Below are positions 33,592 to 42,121 of a stretch of 64,000 nt of DNA, piece by piece. The notes below the pieces were generated by a model. The model had not been told where the DNA came from and made no database searches. It saw only the letters and a program-made list of their open reading frames with translations. Both the position numbers and the translations under genes were made by a program. Numbering within the stretch: the first letter of the stretch is position 1; each line of letters begins with the position of its first letter. The stretch is taken from the NCBI GenBank assembly GCA_036121365.1, contig JAZAFR010000007.1, positions 62,001-126,000 on the forward strand, read 5' to 3'. Source of the stretch: UBA7916 sp036121365 (lineage in GTDB: Bacteria > Pseudomonadota > Gammaproteobacteria > Comchoanobacterales > Comchoanobacteraceae).

Positions 33592-34683
33592 GTGAGATTA
33601 TTTGTTAAAGAAAAAGTTTTCCCTCTTTTTTTTGTTTTGCTCATTGCCTGTATGCTGGTTTTTGTTTACGGCGGCTTGATTGTAATGTCAAAAGAGTCGC
33701 CGAAAGTGCACCCATCTTCTCTTTCTACATCGAACCTCAAAAGAAAGGTGCTAGTTGTCCTGTTTGGGATTGCATCTCGTGGCCTTCCTAGTACGTGGTC
33801 ACAAATGCATAAAAAAATCATCATTCCGTTAGAAAAATCAGGCTATAATGTTACTGTTCATATTATTAATAATGATATTGGGGATGTATTGATTGATGGG
33901 AAATCTCTTAACCCTGATGCTTTCAATGCTTTGGGGTTTAAAAGTGTTGATCATTACAAGCAATCTGATATTGATAAAGTGATTTTTTCGCATTGCACAA
34001 GACATATAAACTGCTCCAAGAATCAACAAAAATTACAGCAGGATCGTGTTTATTTGAATATATTTAGACAGATGTTTTTAGAACAGAAAGTAGCAGATTA
34101 TTTGTTTGAACATGGTGATCATTTTGATTTGGCTCTTGCTGCGATTTCGGATATGTACCCATTGATTGAGCTGGACTCTAATGATGTTTTACATGCTTCC
34201 AAGTTGTCTTCAGCCATTTATATGTCTGGTCAAAGTGATCAAAAAGGTTATACAAATGGATTGTATATCGGCAGACCGATGCTTGTGGCTAAAAGTTTAT
34301 CTGGTCTAGATCATGAAAGTCTTTATGATCATTTTGAGCTAATTCCGTTTTATGAGCGTCGACTCAAAATGAGTATGGATGAAATGGGTATTGGTCGTTT
34401 TAAGTCTTCTTTTAATTTTTGTAAAATGCGTGCATCTCATTGTTGTAGTTGGCAGGGTGATGAGTTTGTTTTTTCTTCTCAAACCGATGAGAGATTAAAG
34501 GCCATTTTTCAATCTGCTAAAGAATTACAAAATGATGGGTATGTGTTATCGCCTGCAAGAAACTTAAAGGGGTTTGAAAAAAAATATTATTTATTTAAGA
34601 GGAGTGTTTTGAAGTTTTTTGGATGGGAGTTTTCTTCATGCATGGCCAACACTATTTCTGAACTAGAGAGAAAGAAGATTTAG
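33592..34683 (+). CDS. Membrane-anchored protein of an unrecognised, tandemly duplicated family
   Basis: The 363-residue product starts with GTG. It has a short basic N-terminus, one membrane helix (about residues 10-31) and a soluble part beginning VLVVLFGIASRGLPSTW, an alpha/beta-like opening. A cluster of cysteines lies at FCKMRASHCCSWQ (about residues 277-289). The C-terminal part is basic and aromatic (KKYYLFKRSVLKFFGW). The layout (type II anchor, then a Rossmann-like beginning and conserved QMFLE..V.DYLF) recalls glycosyltransferase-like proteins, but no DxD motif is clear and I do not assign a function. Two decayed copies lie just upstream. Confidence 0.75.
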   Translation: MRLFVKEKVFPLFFVLLIACMLVFVYGGLIVMSKESPKVHPSSLSTSNLKRKVLVVLFGIASRGLPSTWSQMHKKIIIPLEKSGYNVTVHIINNDIGDVLIDGKSLNPDAFNALGFKSVDHYKQSDIDKVIFSHCTRHINCSKNQQKLQQDRVYLNIFRQMFLEQKVADYLFEHGDHFDLALAAISDMYPLIELDSNDVLHASKLSSAIYMSGQSDQKGYTNGLYIGRPMLVAKSLSGLDHESLYDHFELIPFYERRLKMSMDEMGIGRFKSSFNFCKMRASHCCSWQGDEFVFSSQTDERLKAIFQSAKELQNDGYVLSPARNLKGFEKKYYLFKRSVLKFFGWEFSSCMANTISELERKKI

Positions 34684-34920
34684 AATAAAGCGCAAAAAGC
34701 GATTGTTTTTTATTTCGTTTATATTTTATTTTAGAAAATATGTCTTTTATATCAATGAGTATGTCGAGTTTCTATGTGCATAAGAAATGCTTAAAAAGAT
34801 GTTGACAAGTTGTGTGTTGGTTGATTGTGTTCTTCAAATATGTTAGGTATTTGAAAATACCGTTTAGTTTGCATTTTTTCTGAGTTATTGGTAGTATTTA
34901 TATTATTTTTAGGGTGGTAA

Positions 34921-36936
34921 ATGGTGTCTCTTCGTGGCCATAGGCAGTGCACAACAGTTGTTAAGTTATTGGCTCTAGCAGCAATAGAGAAGGCAAACTC
35001 TGGTCACCCAGGTGTTGTTTTGGGTTTTGCTGATGTGTTGACTGTTCTTTGGAGAAAGCACATGCGCTATGATCTGGCTGATGCAAGCTGGCAAAACCGA
35101 GATCGTTTTGTTCTATCCAATGGACATGCTTCTGCTTTGTATTATGCTATTTTACATTGCTGTGGTTTTGATTTGACTTTAGATGATTTGAAATCTTTTC
35201 GTCAATTGGGTAGTCGTACGCCAGGGCACCCTGAACGTGATCCAGAACTGGGGATTGATGTGTCAACCGGCCCTCTGGGGCAAGGTCTTGCCAATGCTGT
35301 GGGGATGTCTTTGGCTCAAAAGTATTTAGAATCGGATGTGGGAGACAAATCTCAGAACGATTTGATGGATTATTATACTTATGTCGCCGTTGGTGATGGA
35401 TGCCTTATGGAGGGCATTTCGCATGAAGCCTGCTCCTTGGCAGGACGGTTTTCTTTGGGTCGCTTGATCGTTTGCTGGGACGACAATGGTATTTCTATTG
35501 ATGGTGAATGTGAAAACTGGTCTGAAAAATCTGTTTCTGGTCGGTTTTTATCGTATGGCTGGCAGGTGATTGATGGTGTTGATGGGCATGATCCTGATGC
35601 CATTGATGAGGCCATAATTCAAGCAAAGGCTTGTTTGGATAAGCCGACTCTCATTTGCTTTAAAACTGTGATTGGTCATGGAACAGATCTTGCAGGTAGT
35701 AGCGTGTCGCATGGTAAGCCTTTGGGAAGGGCTCGCATAGAGGGTTTAAAAAAATCTCTGCAGTGGACTTTGGATGATTTTTGTGTGCCCGAATCTCTTT
35801 ATGAGCTTTGGCATGTGAATTATCAGCCAGGTCTTGCTGATCAGTGGTATCAAGCTGTGGATGGCATGCCTGAGAATAGTTTACTTAATAGATTGGCTAA
35901 TTTTGGTCAAACAGAAAGTGTTCCAGTTGATTGGGATGATTGCTGGAAAAAATGGTTGAGTGATCCTGATCTTGTCTGTGAGTCAAGAGCCAGCCGGCAT
36001 AGTTCTCAATGGCTGCTGAAAAAACTGATGGGGTATTTTCCCTCTCTGCTTGGAGGTAGTGCTGACTTATCTGAATCCACTGGTGTCTTATTGGCTGATG
36101 AGTTGACTTGGTTTCCTGGTAAAAAGCCTGGGCCATTTTTATCTTTTGGTGTGCGGGAGTTTGCGATGTTTGCCATTGCCAATGGCCTTGCTACTTGTAT
36201 GGGGCTTAGGCCTTTTGTGAGTACTTTTTTGGTGTTTTCAGATTATGGTCTCAATGCTGTCAGGATGGCAGCAATGATGAAGATGCCAGTGGTGTTTATT
36301 TTTAGTCATGATTCGGTTTATGTTGGGGAGGATGGTCCGACCCACCAGCCTATTGAACAGCTTTCTCACTTGCGTTCAATTCCTAACTTAGATGTGTGGC
36401 GTCCTGCAGATGCTTTTGAGACCGGAATTGCGTGGAAAAAAATTCTTGAGTGCAATGATCGACCAAGTTGCTTGGTTTTATCTCGACAAAAATTGCCCTC
36501 TTGGGGATTTGATAGTTGTCGTTGGCAAGCAGAATTGGGTGCATACCGATTGGATTCTTGTGCGTCAGATTGTTATGGGGTGTTGATTGCCACTGGTTCA
36601 GAGCTTGCACTTGCGATGGCTGCTCAAAAAAAATTGCTTGATTTGGGAGTCTGTATCGGTGTTGTGTCCATGCTTTGTGTGGAGCGGTTTTTACTGTCTT
36701 CCCATGATTACCAGGAGCAGGTGTTGCCTAGGAGTCTTAAATTTCGTGTCGTATTGGAAGCAGGATCTGGTCAGTGTTGGTATCAATTTTTGCAAGGTGT
36801 GCGTGGAATGGTTCTGAGTATAGAGACGTTTGGATCTTGTGGGCCTGGACAATCTGTTTATGAGATGTTTGGCTTTCATGTGGATACTGTGTGTGATTCT
36901 GTTTTGTCTCTACATGGCGTTGATGTTCGGGTTTAG
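34921..36936 (+). CDS. tkt: Transketolase
   Basis: Thiamine-diphosphate enzyme of the non-oxidative pentose phosphate pathway, 671 residues. It shows ANSGHPGVVLGFADVLTVLW, SNGHASALYYA, GHPERDPELGIDVSTGPLGQGLANAVGM, the ThDP motif GDGCLMEGISHEA...WDDNGISIDG, KTVIGHG, and in the pyrimidine domain GVREFAMFAIANGLA, FSHDSVYVGEDGPTHQPIEQL. In many gammaproteobacteria tkt is followed by gap-pgk-pyk; here about 4 kb of other DNA intervenes. The last 114 bases belong to a direct repeat whose second copy is at 39310. Confidence 0.97.
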   Translation: MVSLRGHRQCTTVVKLLALAAIEKANSGHPGVVLGFADVLTVLWRKHMRYDLADASWQNRDRFVLSNGHASALYYAILHCCGFDLTLDDLKSFRQLGSRTPGHPERDPELGIDVSTGPLGQGLANAVGMSLAQKYLESDVGDKSQNDLMDYYTYVAVGDGCLMEGISHEACSLAGRFSLGRLIVCWDDNGISIDGECENWSEKSVSGRFLSYGWQVIDGVDGHDPDAIDEAIIQAKACLDKPTLICFKTVIGHGTDLAGSSVSHGKPLGRARIEGLKKSLQWTLDDFCVPESLYELWHVNYQPGLADQWYQAVDGMPENSLLNRLANFGQTESVPVDWDDCWKKWLSDPDLVCESRASRHSSQWLLKKLMGYFPSLLGGSADLSESTGVLLADELTWFPGKKPGPFLSFGVREFAMFAIANGLATCMGLRPFVSTFLVFSDYGLNAVRMAAMMKMPVVFIFSHDSVYVGEDGPTHQPIEQLSHLRSIPNLDVWRPADAFETGIAWKKILECNDRPSCLVLSRQKLPSWGFDSCRWQAELGAYRLDSCASDCYGVLIATGSELALAMAAQKKLLDLGVCIGVVSMLCVERFLLSSHDYQEQVLPRSLKFRVVLEAGSGQCWYQFLQGVRGMVLSIETFGSCGPGQSVYEMFGFHVDTVCDSVLSLHGVDVRV

Positions 36937-37147
36937 GCGTTTTTTATATGTAGCCAAAAGAGATTTTATGTTTTTTAAGCATGATATAGCATATGGCAGA
37001 ATAGGATAAGCTGTTTATTAGGTTTGCGATGATGGGTTCAAGAAATCCTATTTTTTGTACTAAGATATAGCAGAGTATTATTTGTATTATCATTTGAGCA
37101 ATGTTTGCAATACACCGGTTTCATGATGTTTCTATAGTTTAGAATCG
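36823..37147 (+). repeat. Left copy of imperfect direct repeat bracketing the 37.2-39.1 kb island
   Basis: This stretch and 39310-39643 align over about 325-334 bases with scattered substitutions and small indels (for example GTTTGGATCTTG, TTTTGTACTAAGATATAGCAG and CGGTTTCATGATGTTTCTATAG in both). The left copy contains the intact 3' end of tkt followed by a decayed 3' end of the flippase gene; the right copy has a decayed tkt end and the intact flippase end. Confidence 0.9.
36944..37147 (-). pseudogene. Decayed 3' fragment of the flippase gene
   Basis: Read on the minus strand this matches the last 68 or so codons of the flippase at 39429, with frameshifts and in-frame stops. It lies directly after tkt, where the flippase gene would end if the island were absent. 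It is part of the left direct repeat. Confidence 0.8.
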
Positions 37148-37225
37148 GCTTTAAATAAAAAAAATCTAGAAAATTAACGCATAAATAGATAATATGTCTG
37201 TAGTGTTTAATCCGAAATCATAACC

Positions 37226-38125
37226 ATGCTAAAAAAAGACTCCAATATCACTAATTGCGTAATTATATTTTTTCTTTTACTCACGATACTCATAGCAATT
37301 TTCTATGACCAGTTAAGTATACAGCAAATCAAAAATAACTGGCAGTTATGCCTAACAGGTTTATTCGTTATTATTTTTTTTATTACTCTGGCGCTAGGTC
37401 ATCGTTACCTAAGTGAAAAAAAAGGAGTCTCCTTCGTCAATAACTTTTTTCAATTTCCGATCGATCTGTGCGTATCACTACTAACATTTATTGTCATTAT
37501 CCAAGTGGTCCACCAAGTTGACAGCGCAAAGTCTTTAGAGGAAAAAAAACTTACGAAAATTCTTGCAAAATACGGTGATATAATAGTCATTGATAATATT
37601 GAAAAAAACGCAATTAAATATAAAGGAATCAGCAGATTTTACGAAAATATTCTCACAGAAGATTTTCCTGAATCAAAAAATGAAAAAGCTCTGTGGGAAG
37701 AGAGGTTTCCCAACATCCCCTACGTCAAATATGAAGAAAATAAAATTGAATGGCATTACTCCAGTATATTCATACGGCAAATGATTAGTATAATTAATGT
37801 ATTTGATATGAAAAAGATACTGCCATTATCTAATAAACAAAATGCATTCAAACTTGATCTCAAGGAAACAGAAGAACGGAAGAGCATACTTTTAGGATGG
37901 ATGGTTTGCTTCAAATTATTTTTAAAAAACCCAACAGTACGAAACTCTTGGGAAAAGACTAAGTCAGTTTATGCCGATTCAGATACGATTGCCTGGGTGC
38001 AACAGTATATTATAAATGACTTCGAAAATAATCCAGAGTATTTTAAAGAGCACAGAAAAAGTTGGGATGCAGAAGTAACTGAAATTTTAAAAAAGAAAGA
38101 CCAGAGTAGAAAAGATGCACCTTGA
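37226..38125 (+). CDS. Three-helix membrane protein A of the repeat-bracketed island
   Basis: The 299-residue product has three N-terminal membrane helices (about residues 10-29, 38-60 and 77-97) and a cytoplasmic tail. It is paralogous to the next gene: both have the helix trio, then ENKIEWHY/GNELEWHY, a segment with MI..I..FDM, and FKLFLKNPTVRNSWE followed by a Trp-Val-x-x-Tyr-Ile motif. Not recognised. Its codons are rich in A and C, unlike neighbouring + strand genes, which points to recent arrival. No strong ribosome binding site is seen before the ATG. Confidence 0.8.
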   Translation: MLKKDSNITNCVIIFFLLLTILIAIFYDQLSIQQIKNNWQLCLTGLFVIIFFITLALGHRYLSEKKGVSFVNNFFQFPIDLCVSLLTFIVIIQVVHQVDSAKSLEEKKLTKILAKYGDIIVIDNIEKNAIKYKGISRFYENILTEDFPESKNEKALWEERFPNIPYVKYEENKIEWHYSSIFIRQMISIINVFDMKKILPLSNKQNAFKLDLKETEERKSILLGWMVCFKLFLKNPTVRNSWEKTKSVYADSDTIAWVQQYIINDFENNPEYFKEHRKSWDAEVTEILKKKDQSRKDAP

Positions 38126-38205
38126 TAGCAACTATTAGTATGAATAGACCTTGAATTTCACACATAGATTGGTTAGCATTAAATGCTGAATTTTTTGAAA
38201 ACCCT

Positions 38206-39117
38206 ATGTCAAAAGCACGAGTGTCTAAAACGCAAAACCTTTTTTTGTACTTTTTATTTGCAGTAATTAGTATCTCTGGAGTTATAATAGTATGGGGAGG
38301 GTACCGTCAGTTAGAACAATTTAACGAGGTTATAGGATTAATTATTGTCGTAGTTTTATTTTTAATAAACCTCATTTACATGCACCACCGTATCTATATT
38401 ACATACGGGCAGAAAACTAGCCAAAGTTTCTTTATTCTTCCTGTGCAGGTCTTAACTGCGCTTGTTACAGTAATTTTTATTTTTCAGGTATCACTTAAGC
38501 TTCAAAATGAATCAGTGGCAATAAAAGAGAATTATCGATATGAACTTTCCTTATATTCAGATGAGGTGGTAGTCAATAACTGGGAAAACATACCCATGGA
38601 AAACCCTGAGATAAATGCTCTATATCAGCAGATTTTTGGCTCACTCACTGGAAACGAAGATGGTTTTGAAACTAAAGAGCAATGGGAAAAACGCGGACTA
38701 AAAGTAAAATATGTTCCGTTTGAAGGTAATGAGTTAGAATGGCATTATGCAGCCAAGTTCTGTCAATCCATGGCTAATATATACCGAATGTTTAATCTAA
38801 ATGAGGTATTTAAAATTCATGAAGAAAAAGAGTCAACTGCGCACCGAGAAGATAAGCTTTACAATTGGTTAAACTTTTTTAAGCTGTTTCTCAAAAACCC
38901 CACTGTTAGAAATGTATGGGAACAATACAAGTATCGCCATGCAAACCCTACCTTGTCAGCATGGGTAAAATATTATATTACAGATCCAATTGACGATGAA
39001 TTTGAAGAGTCGAATCAATCTGATGAATCCAACGTGCTCGTCAACAGCTATTTGCAAGGGGAGAATATAGATCTGGAAAAGCACTTAAGTGATAAAATAG
39101 TAAGAAATAGTCCCTAA
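38206..39117 (+). CDS. Three-helix membrane protein B of the repeat-bracketed island
   Basis: The 303-residue paralogue of the preceding gene has helices at about 12-33, 41-62 and 77-99, then a soluble C-terminal domain with ELEWHYAAKF, NIYRMFNLNEVF and FKLFLKNPTVRNVWE. The last 35 residues are acidic. The 80-base gap suggests one transcript with protein A. Function unknown; two diverged tandem copies with the same topology suggest a two-component membrane complex, which is inference. Confidence 0.8.
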   Translation: MSKARVSKTQNLFLYFLFAVISISGVIIVWGGYRQLEQFNEVIGLIIVVVLFLINLIYMHHRIYITYGQKTSQSFFILPVQVLTALVTVIFIFQVSLKLQNESVAIKENYRYELSLYSDEVVVNNWENIPMENPEINALYQQIFGSLTGNEDGFETKEQWEKRGLKVKYVPFEGNELEWHYAAKFCQSMANIYRMFNLNEVFKIHEEKESTAHREDKLYNWLNFFKLFLKNPTVRNVWEQYKYRHANPTLSAWVKYYITDPIDDEFEESNQSDESNVLVNSYLQGENIDLEKHLSDKIVRNSP

Positions 39118-39272
39118 GAGTAACCTAACTGGACATCAGATTGATATAACAGGGTAAATTTTCCGTCACAACTATTAAGAATAGGAACAGTGTATCTAAA
39201 ATCAGTAAGGATTGGTCTGCTTGATTCATAAAGTAGCAAACGGAATACTTCATCATCAAACCAGTAGTTCAT
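39114..39272 (-). CDS. Doubtful 52-residue ORF at the island edge
   Basis: An open minus-strand frame from ATG at 39272 to TAG at 39114 encodes a 52-residue polypeptide (MNYWFDDEVFRLLLYESS...). It touches the stop of the preceding gene in opposite orientation and has no ribosome binding site. It may be a remnant or chance; it is listed because it fills the only otherwise empty part of the island. Confidence 0.2.
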   Translation of the reverse strand: MNYWFDDEVFRLLLYESSRPILTDFRYTVPILNSCDGKFTLLYQSDVQLGYS

Positions 39273-39309
39273 TTTTCAGTCCATGATGAAGACAAGTTTT
39301 GATGCTGGT

Positions 39310-39420
39310 GAGGCGTTTGGATCTTGCGGTCTTGGGCAATCTGTTTATTAGGTGTTTGACTTTCATGTGGATGCTGTGTGATTCTGTTTTGTCTTTACAT
39401 GGCGTTGATGTTTGGGTTTA
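39310..39420 (+). pseudogene. Decayed 3' fragment of tkt
   Basis: Matches the last 114 bases of tkt (TTTGGATCTTG, ATGGCGTTGATG and the terminal GGGTTTAG are shared), but GAG has become TAG and small deletions break the frame. It has no upstream part, so it is a duplicated end rather than a degraded whole gene. Confidence 0.8.
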
Positions 39421-39643
39421 GGTATTCTTTATATGTAGCCAAAAGGTTTTATGTTGATTTTATATTTTTTAAGCGAGGTATAGCACATGGCAGAACAGGA
39501 TAAGCTACCTATTATGTTTGCGATTATGGGGCCAAGAAACCCTATTTTTTGTACTAAGATATAGCAGAGTGTTGTTTGTATTGCTATTTGCACAATGTTG
39601 GCAATATACACCGGTTTCATGATGTTTCTATAGTTTAGAATCA
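39310..39643 (+). repeat. Right copy of imperfect direct repeat bracketing the island
   Basis: Second copy of the sequence at 36823-37147. It starts inside a decayed tkt 3' end and extends about 215 bases into the intact flippase gene. The two copies are in direct orientation, 2.16 kb apart. Confidence 0.9.
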
Positions 39644-40763
39644 GTTCTGCTCTAACCCATATTTTAGATAGGCTGAAATATGCCATCTGTATGATGATTC
39701 CGATTATCATATGGTGAGGATTGTTAATGTGAAAGAATTCTAGTATTTGCTTTTGAAATAGCAGCAGTATTATTATGGATATTATAAACCATATGATTCC
39801 ACTTCTAACGAGATTCTTAAACATGCTTTCGAGTTTTTCCGTTGCTTCTTTTTCTATTCCTGCTCGAGATAAGTATTCATACATGAAAGGACCCATGGAT
39901 CCTTGAAGTAGCATTGCAAAGCTTCCAATAATAACGCAAATATAGTATTTTGCTAGCGTGTGAGAGGACGGAGCTGCAAGCTCTATTGGAATGGGTATGC
40001 TGAGGCAAACAAGAGAGCCTAAGCAATCATAAAAAATATGTGTGTTTGCCGTTTCTCTCAGCTTTTGTTGTTTTTCTCTTGACCATATCCATTGAGAAAG
40101 GCTGCAGTGCAGAATGTGTTTTTTGTTGAGAAGTATGAATGTGTATTGAAAAAGGCATATGATTAGCATAGAGGCGAAAAGTAGTTCAACGGTAGTAGTA
40201 TAGTCAATTTCAGAATGACCAGTGAACTTGATGTGAATGTATGACAGTGCAGATATGACTGTAGTTAGTATGCCTAGGTTTGAGTTTGGAGATAGGATTA
40301 TAGCGAGGATTTGTTGTTTTGTTGACAAGAATAATGAAGAGTTCCAGAATGCTATAAGAAATACTGGAATCATATATAGTGCGTCAATATAGATTTTGAT
40401 GGGGTTTCCGCAAGCGTTGATATGGCATGGGATGAGATTGGTTGTTTGTAATAAAATAGAGGTTAACGAAAAAAAAGATAGCGTTATGGCTGTTATAAAT
40501 AGGATACGCAGCCCCCAGTTTAGTAATATTTGTAGTTGCTTTTTGTTTTTTTTTGAAATGAGTTTGGGGGCCTTTTCAATTATTAAATAGTAGCTTCCTA
40601 GTAGTATGATAGGGCAAATGTTGTTCAATATGGTAAATAGCATATTGAGTTGGCCGAATATGACTTTTCCCATATGTTTAATCAGGTAGCTGTTAAGAAA
40701 AAAGTGCAGAAAGAAGTTTGTCACTAGAAATGAAAATAAATGAAAGCTTTTTTTGAGTTTCAT
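39429..40763 (-). CDS. Polysaccharide flippase-like membrane protein (MOP superfamily)
   Basis: The 444-residue product has about 12 membrane helices and basic loops, and begins with KKSFHLFSFLVTNFFLHFFLNSYLIKHMG..IFGQLNM, the usual opening of Wzx/MATE-like lipid-linked oligosaccharide exporters (conserved G..FG/YG after helix 1). AAGGAAG lies 5 bases before the ATG. The cargo is not evident since no glycosyltransferase or polymerase genes are nearby. A similar protein is encoded at 45780. The gene's 3' end is duplicated at 36944. Confidence 0.75.
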   Translation of the reverse strand: MKLKKSFHLFSFLVTNFFLHFFLNSYLIKHMGKVIFGQLNMLFTILNNICPIILLGSYYLIIEKAPKLISKKNKKQLQILLNWGLRILFITAITLSFFSLTSILLQTTNLIPCHINACGNPIKIYIDALYMIPVFLIAFWNSSLFLSTKQQILAIILSPNSNLGILTTVISALSYIHIKFTGHSEIDYTTTVELLFASMLIICLFQYTFILLNKKHILHCSLSQWIWSREKQQKLRETANTHIFYDCLGSLVCLSIPIPIELAAPSSHTLAKYYICVIIGSFAMLLQGSMGPFMYEYLSRAGIEKEATEKLESMFKNLVRSGIIWFIISIIILLLFQKQILEFFHINNPHHMIIGIIIQMAYFSLSKIWVRAELILNYRNIMKPVYIANIVQIAIQTTLCYILVQKIGFLGPIIANIIGSLSCSAMCYTSLKKYKINIKPFGYI

Positions 40764-41045
40764 TGAGACTTCCTTTAAATTAGTATGGTATTAATTGCAT
40801 ATAAGTGTTTCTATTGTCAATAGTCAATCCTTGAGTGTCTGCGGTTATTGTGTGTCAATATTGTTGGCGCTTTTGTTTCATCTCTGTGTGGTTCTTATAT
40901 CAATCTTTACTAATGGTTTGAGCTAGAGTTTTTTATTTAAGCCCCGATTTAATTGGGTATTGTTTTATGGAGGGCTTAACATTGGTGTGTTAATTTGCTA
41001 TCATTGATATTTGTATGGGGAGTGTATGCCAAGGAGTTTATGGAT

Positions 41046-42104
41046 ATGGTTTTGCCTTTAAGCGAAAGAAAAATGAATCTGGCGATTAGTGGTGCTGGTC
41101 GGATAGGTAGGGCGGTGTTTCGAGCTTTTTATGAAAATAGAAGTCGATATAAAGGGTTAAATTTGGTTGCTTTGAATGATCCTCATGATTTCTCTACGCT
41201 GACACATCTTTTGAAATACGATAGTGTTCATGGACCTTTTCGTCTTCCAATTTCTCTTGAATCTGACCCTTGTCGTTTGGAAGTTAACGGAGAGAGCGTT
41301 TTGCTTCAGTCCAGTCGGTCTCCAAAAGAGTTGCCGTGGAAGTCGTTAGATATTGATTGTGTTTTAGAGTGTAGTGGGTGTTTTAAGGATCGAATAGGAC
41401 TTAGTCAGCATATAGATGCAGGTGCTCGGAAGGTTTTGTTGTCTTCTCCTGCTAAAGGTCCTGTTGATGCAACTGTTGTGTTGGGGGCGAATGAAAAAGC
41501 ACTCAAACAAGAGCATGATGTTATTTCTATTGGTTCTTGTACAACCAATGCTTTGGCGCCCGTTCTTAAAATGTTGCAATCAATGGTTACTGTGAATAAT
41601 TGTTTTTTTACAACAGTGCATGCTTACACAAAAGACCAATCATTGGTGGATTCCCATCATCGTGATTTGCGGCGTGGACGTGCGGCGGGACAGTCTATTA
41701 TTCCTACAAAAACAGGTGCTTCCAAGACGGTTTCTGAGGTGTTGCCTGAATTTTTAGGTAAGGTTGAGGGTTATGCTTTACGTGTCCCTACGGCAAATGT
41801 TTCTTTGTTAGATTTGGTGGTTGAATTAAAAGAACCCATTGATCAGTCAAAGCTTGAAATTATGATTACAGATTATGCCTATCAATCTCCTGTTTTGTCT
41901 GTGACACGGGAGCCTTTGGTGTCATGCGATTTTAATCAAAACCCGGCATCAGCAGTGATTGATTTATCACAATTACAGATGAATGGGAGGACTTTGAGAT
42001 TGGTGGCTTGGTATGATAATGAATGGGCGTACGCGTTGAGGATGCTGGATATGGCTTCCAAGATATTTTCGTTGTCTTTTTCTGAAATGGCAAGTAGTCA
42101 CTAA
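41046..42104 (+). CDS. gap: Glyceraldehyde-3-phosphate dehydrogenase
   Basis: Oxidises glyceraldehyde-3-phosphate with NAD and phosphate. From the core Met the sequence reads MNLAISGAGRIGRAVFRAF, LNDPHD, LLKYDSVHGPF, and the catalytic region ISIGSCTTNALAP with Cys; then HAYTKDQSLVDSHH.DLRRGRAA, SIIPTKTGASKTV, LRVPTANVSLLDL and WYDNEWAYALRM. The usual ASCTTN reads GSCTTN. Asp in LNDPHD points to NAD rather than NADP. AAGGAG lies before ATG 41040 (3 bases) and 41046 (9 bases); the latter is preferred, giving about 352 residues. It heads gap-pgk-pyk. Confidence 0.93.
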   Translation: MVLPLSERKMNLAISGAGRIGRAVFRAFYENRSRYKGLNLVALNDPHDFSTLTHLLKYDSVHGPFRLPISLESDPCRLEVNGESVLLQSSRSPKELPWKSLDIDCVLECSGCFKDRIGLSQHIDAGARKVLLSSPAKGPVDATVVLGANEKALKQEHDVISIGSCTTNALAPVLKMLQSMVTVNNCFFTTVHAYTKDQSLVDSHHRDLRRGRAAGQSIIPTKTGASKTVSEVLPEFLGKVEGYALRVPTANVSLLDLVVELKEPIDQSKLEIMITDYAYQSPVLSVTREPLVSCDFNQNPASAVIDLSQLQMNGRTLRLVAWYDNEWAYALRMLDMASKIFSLSFSEMASSH

Positions 42105-42121
42105 ATTGGGATTTCTGATTG

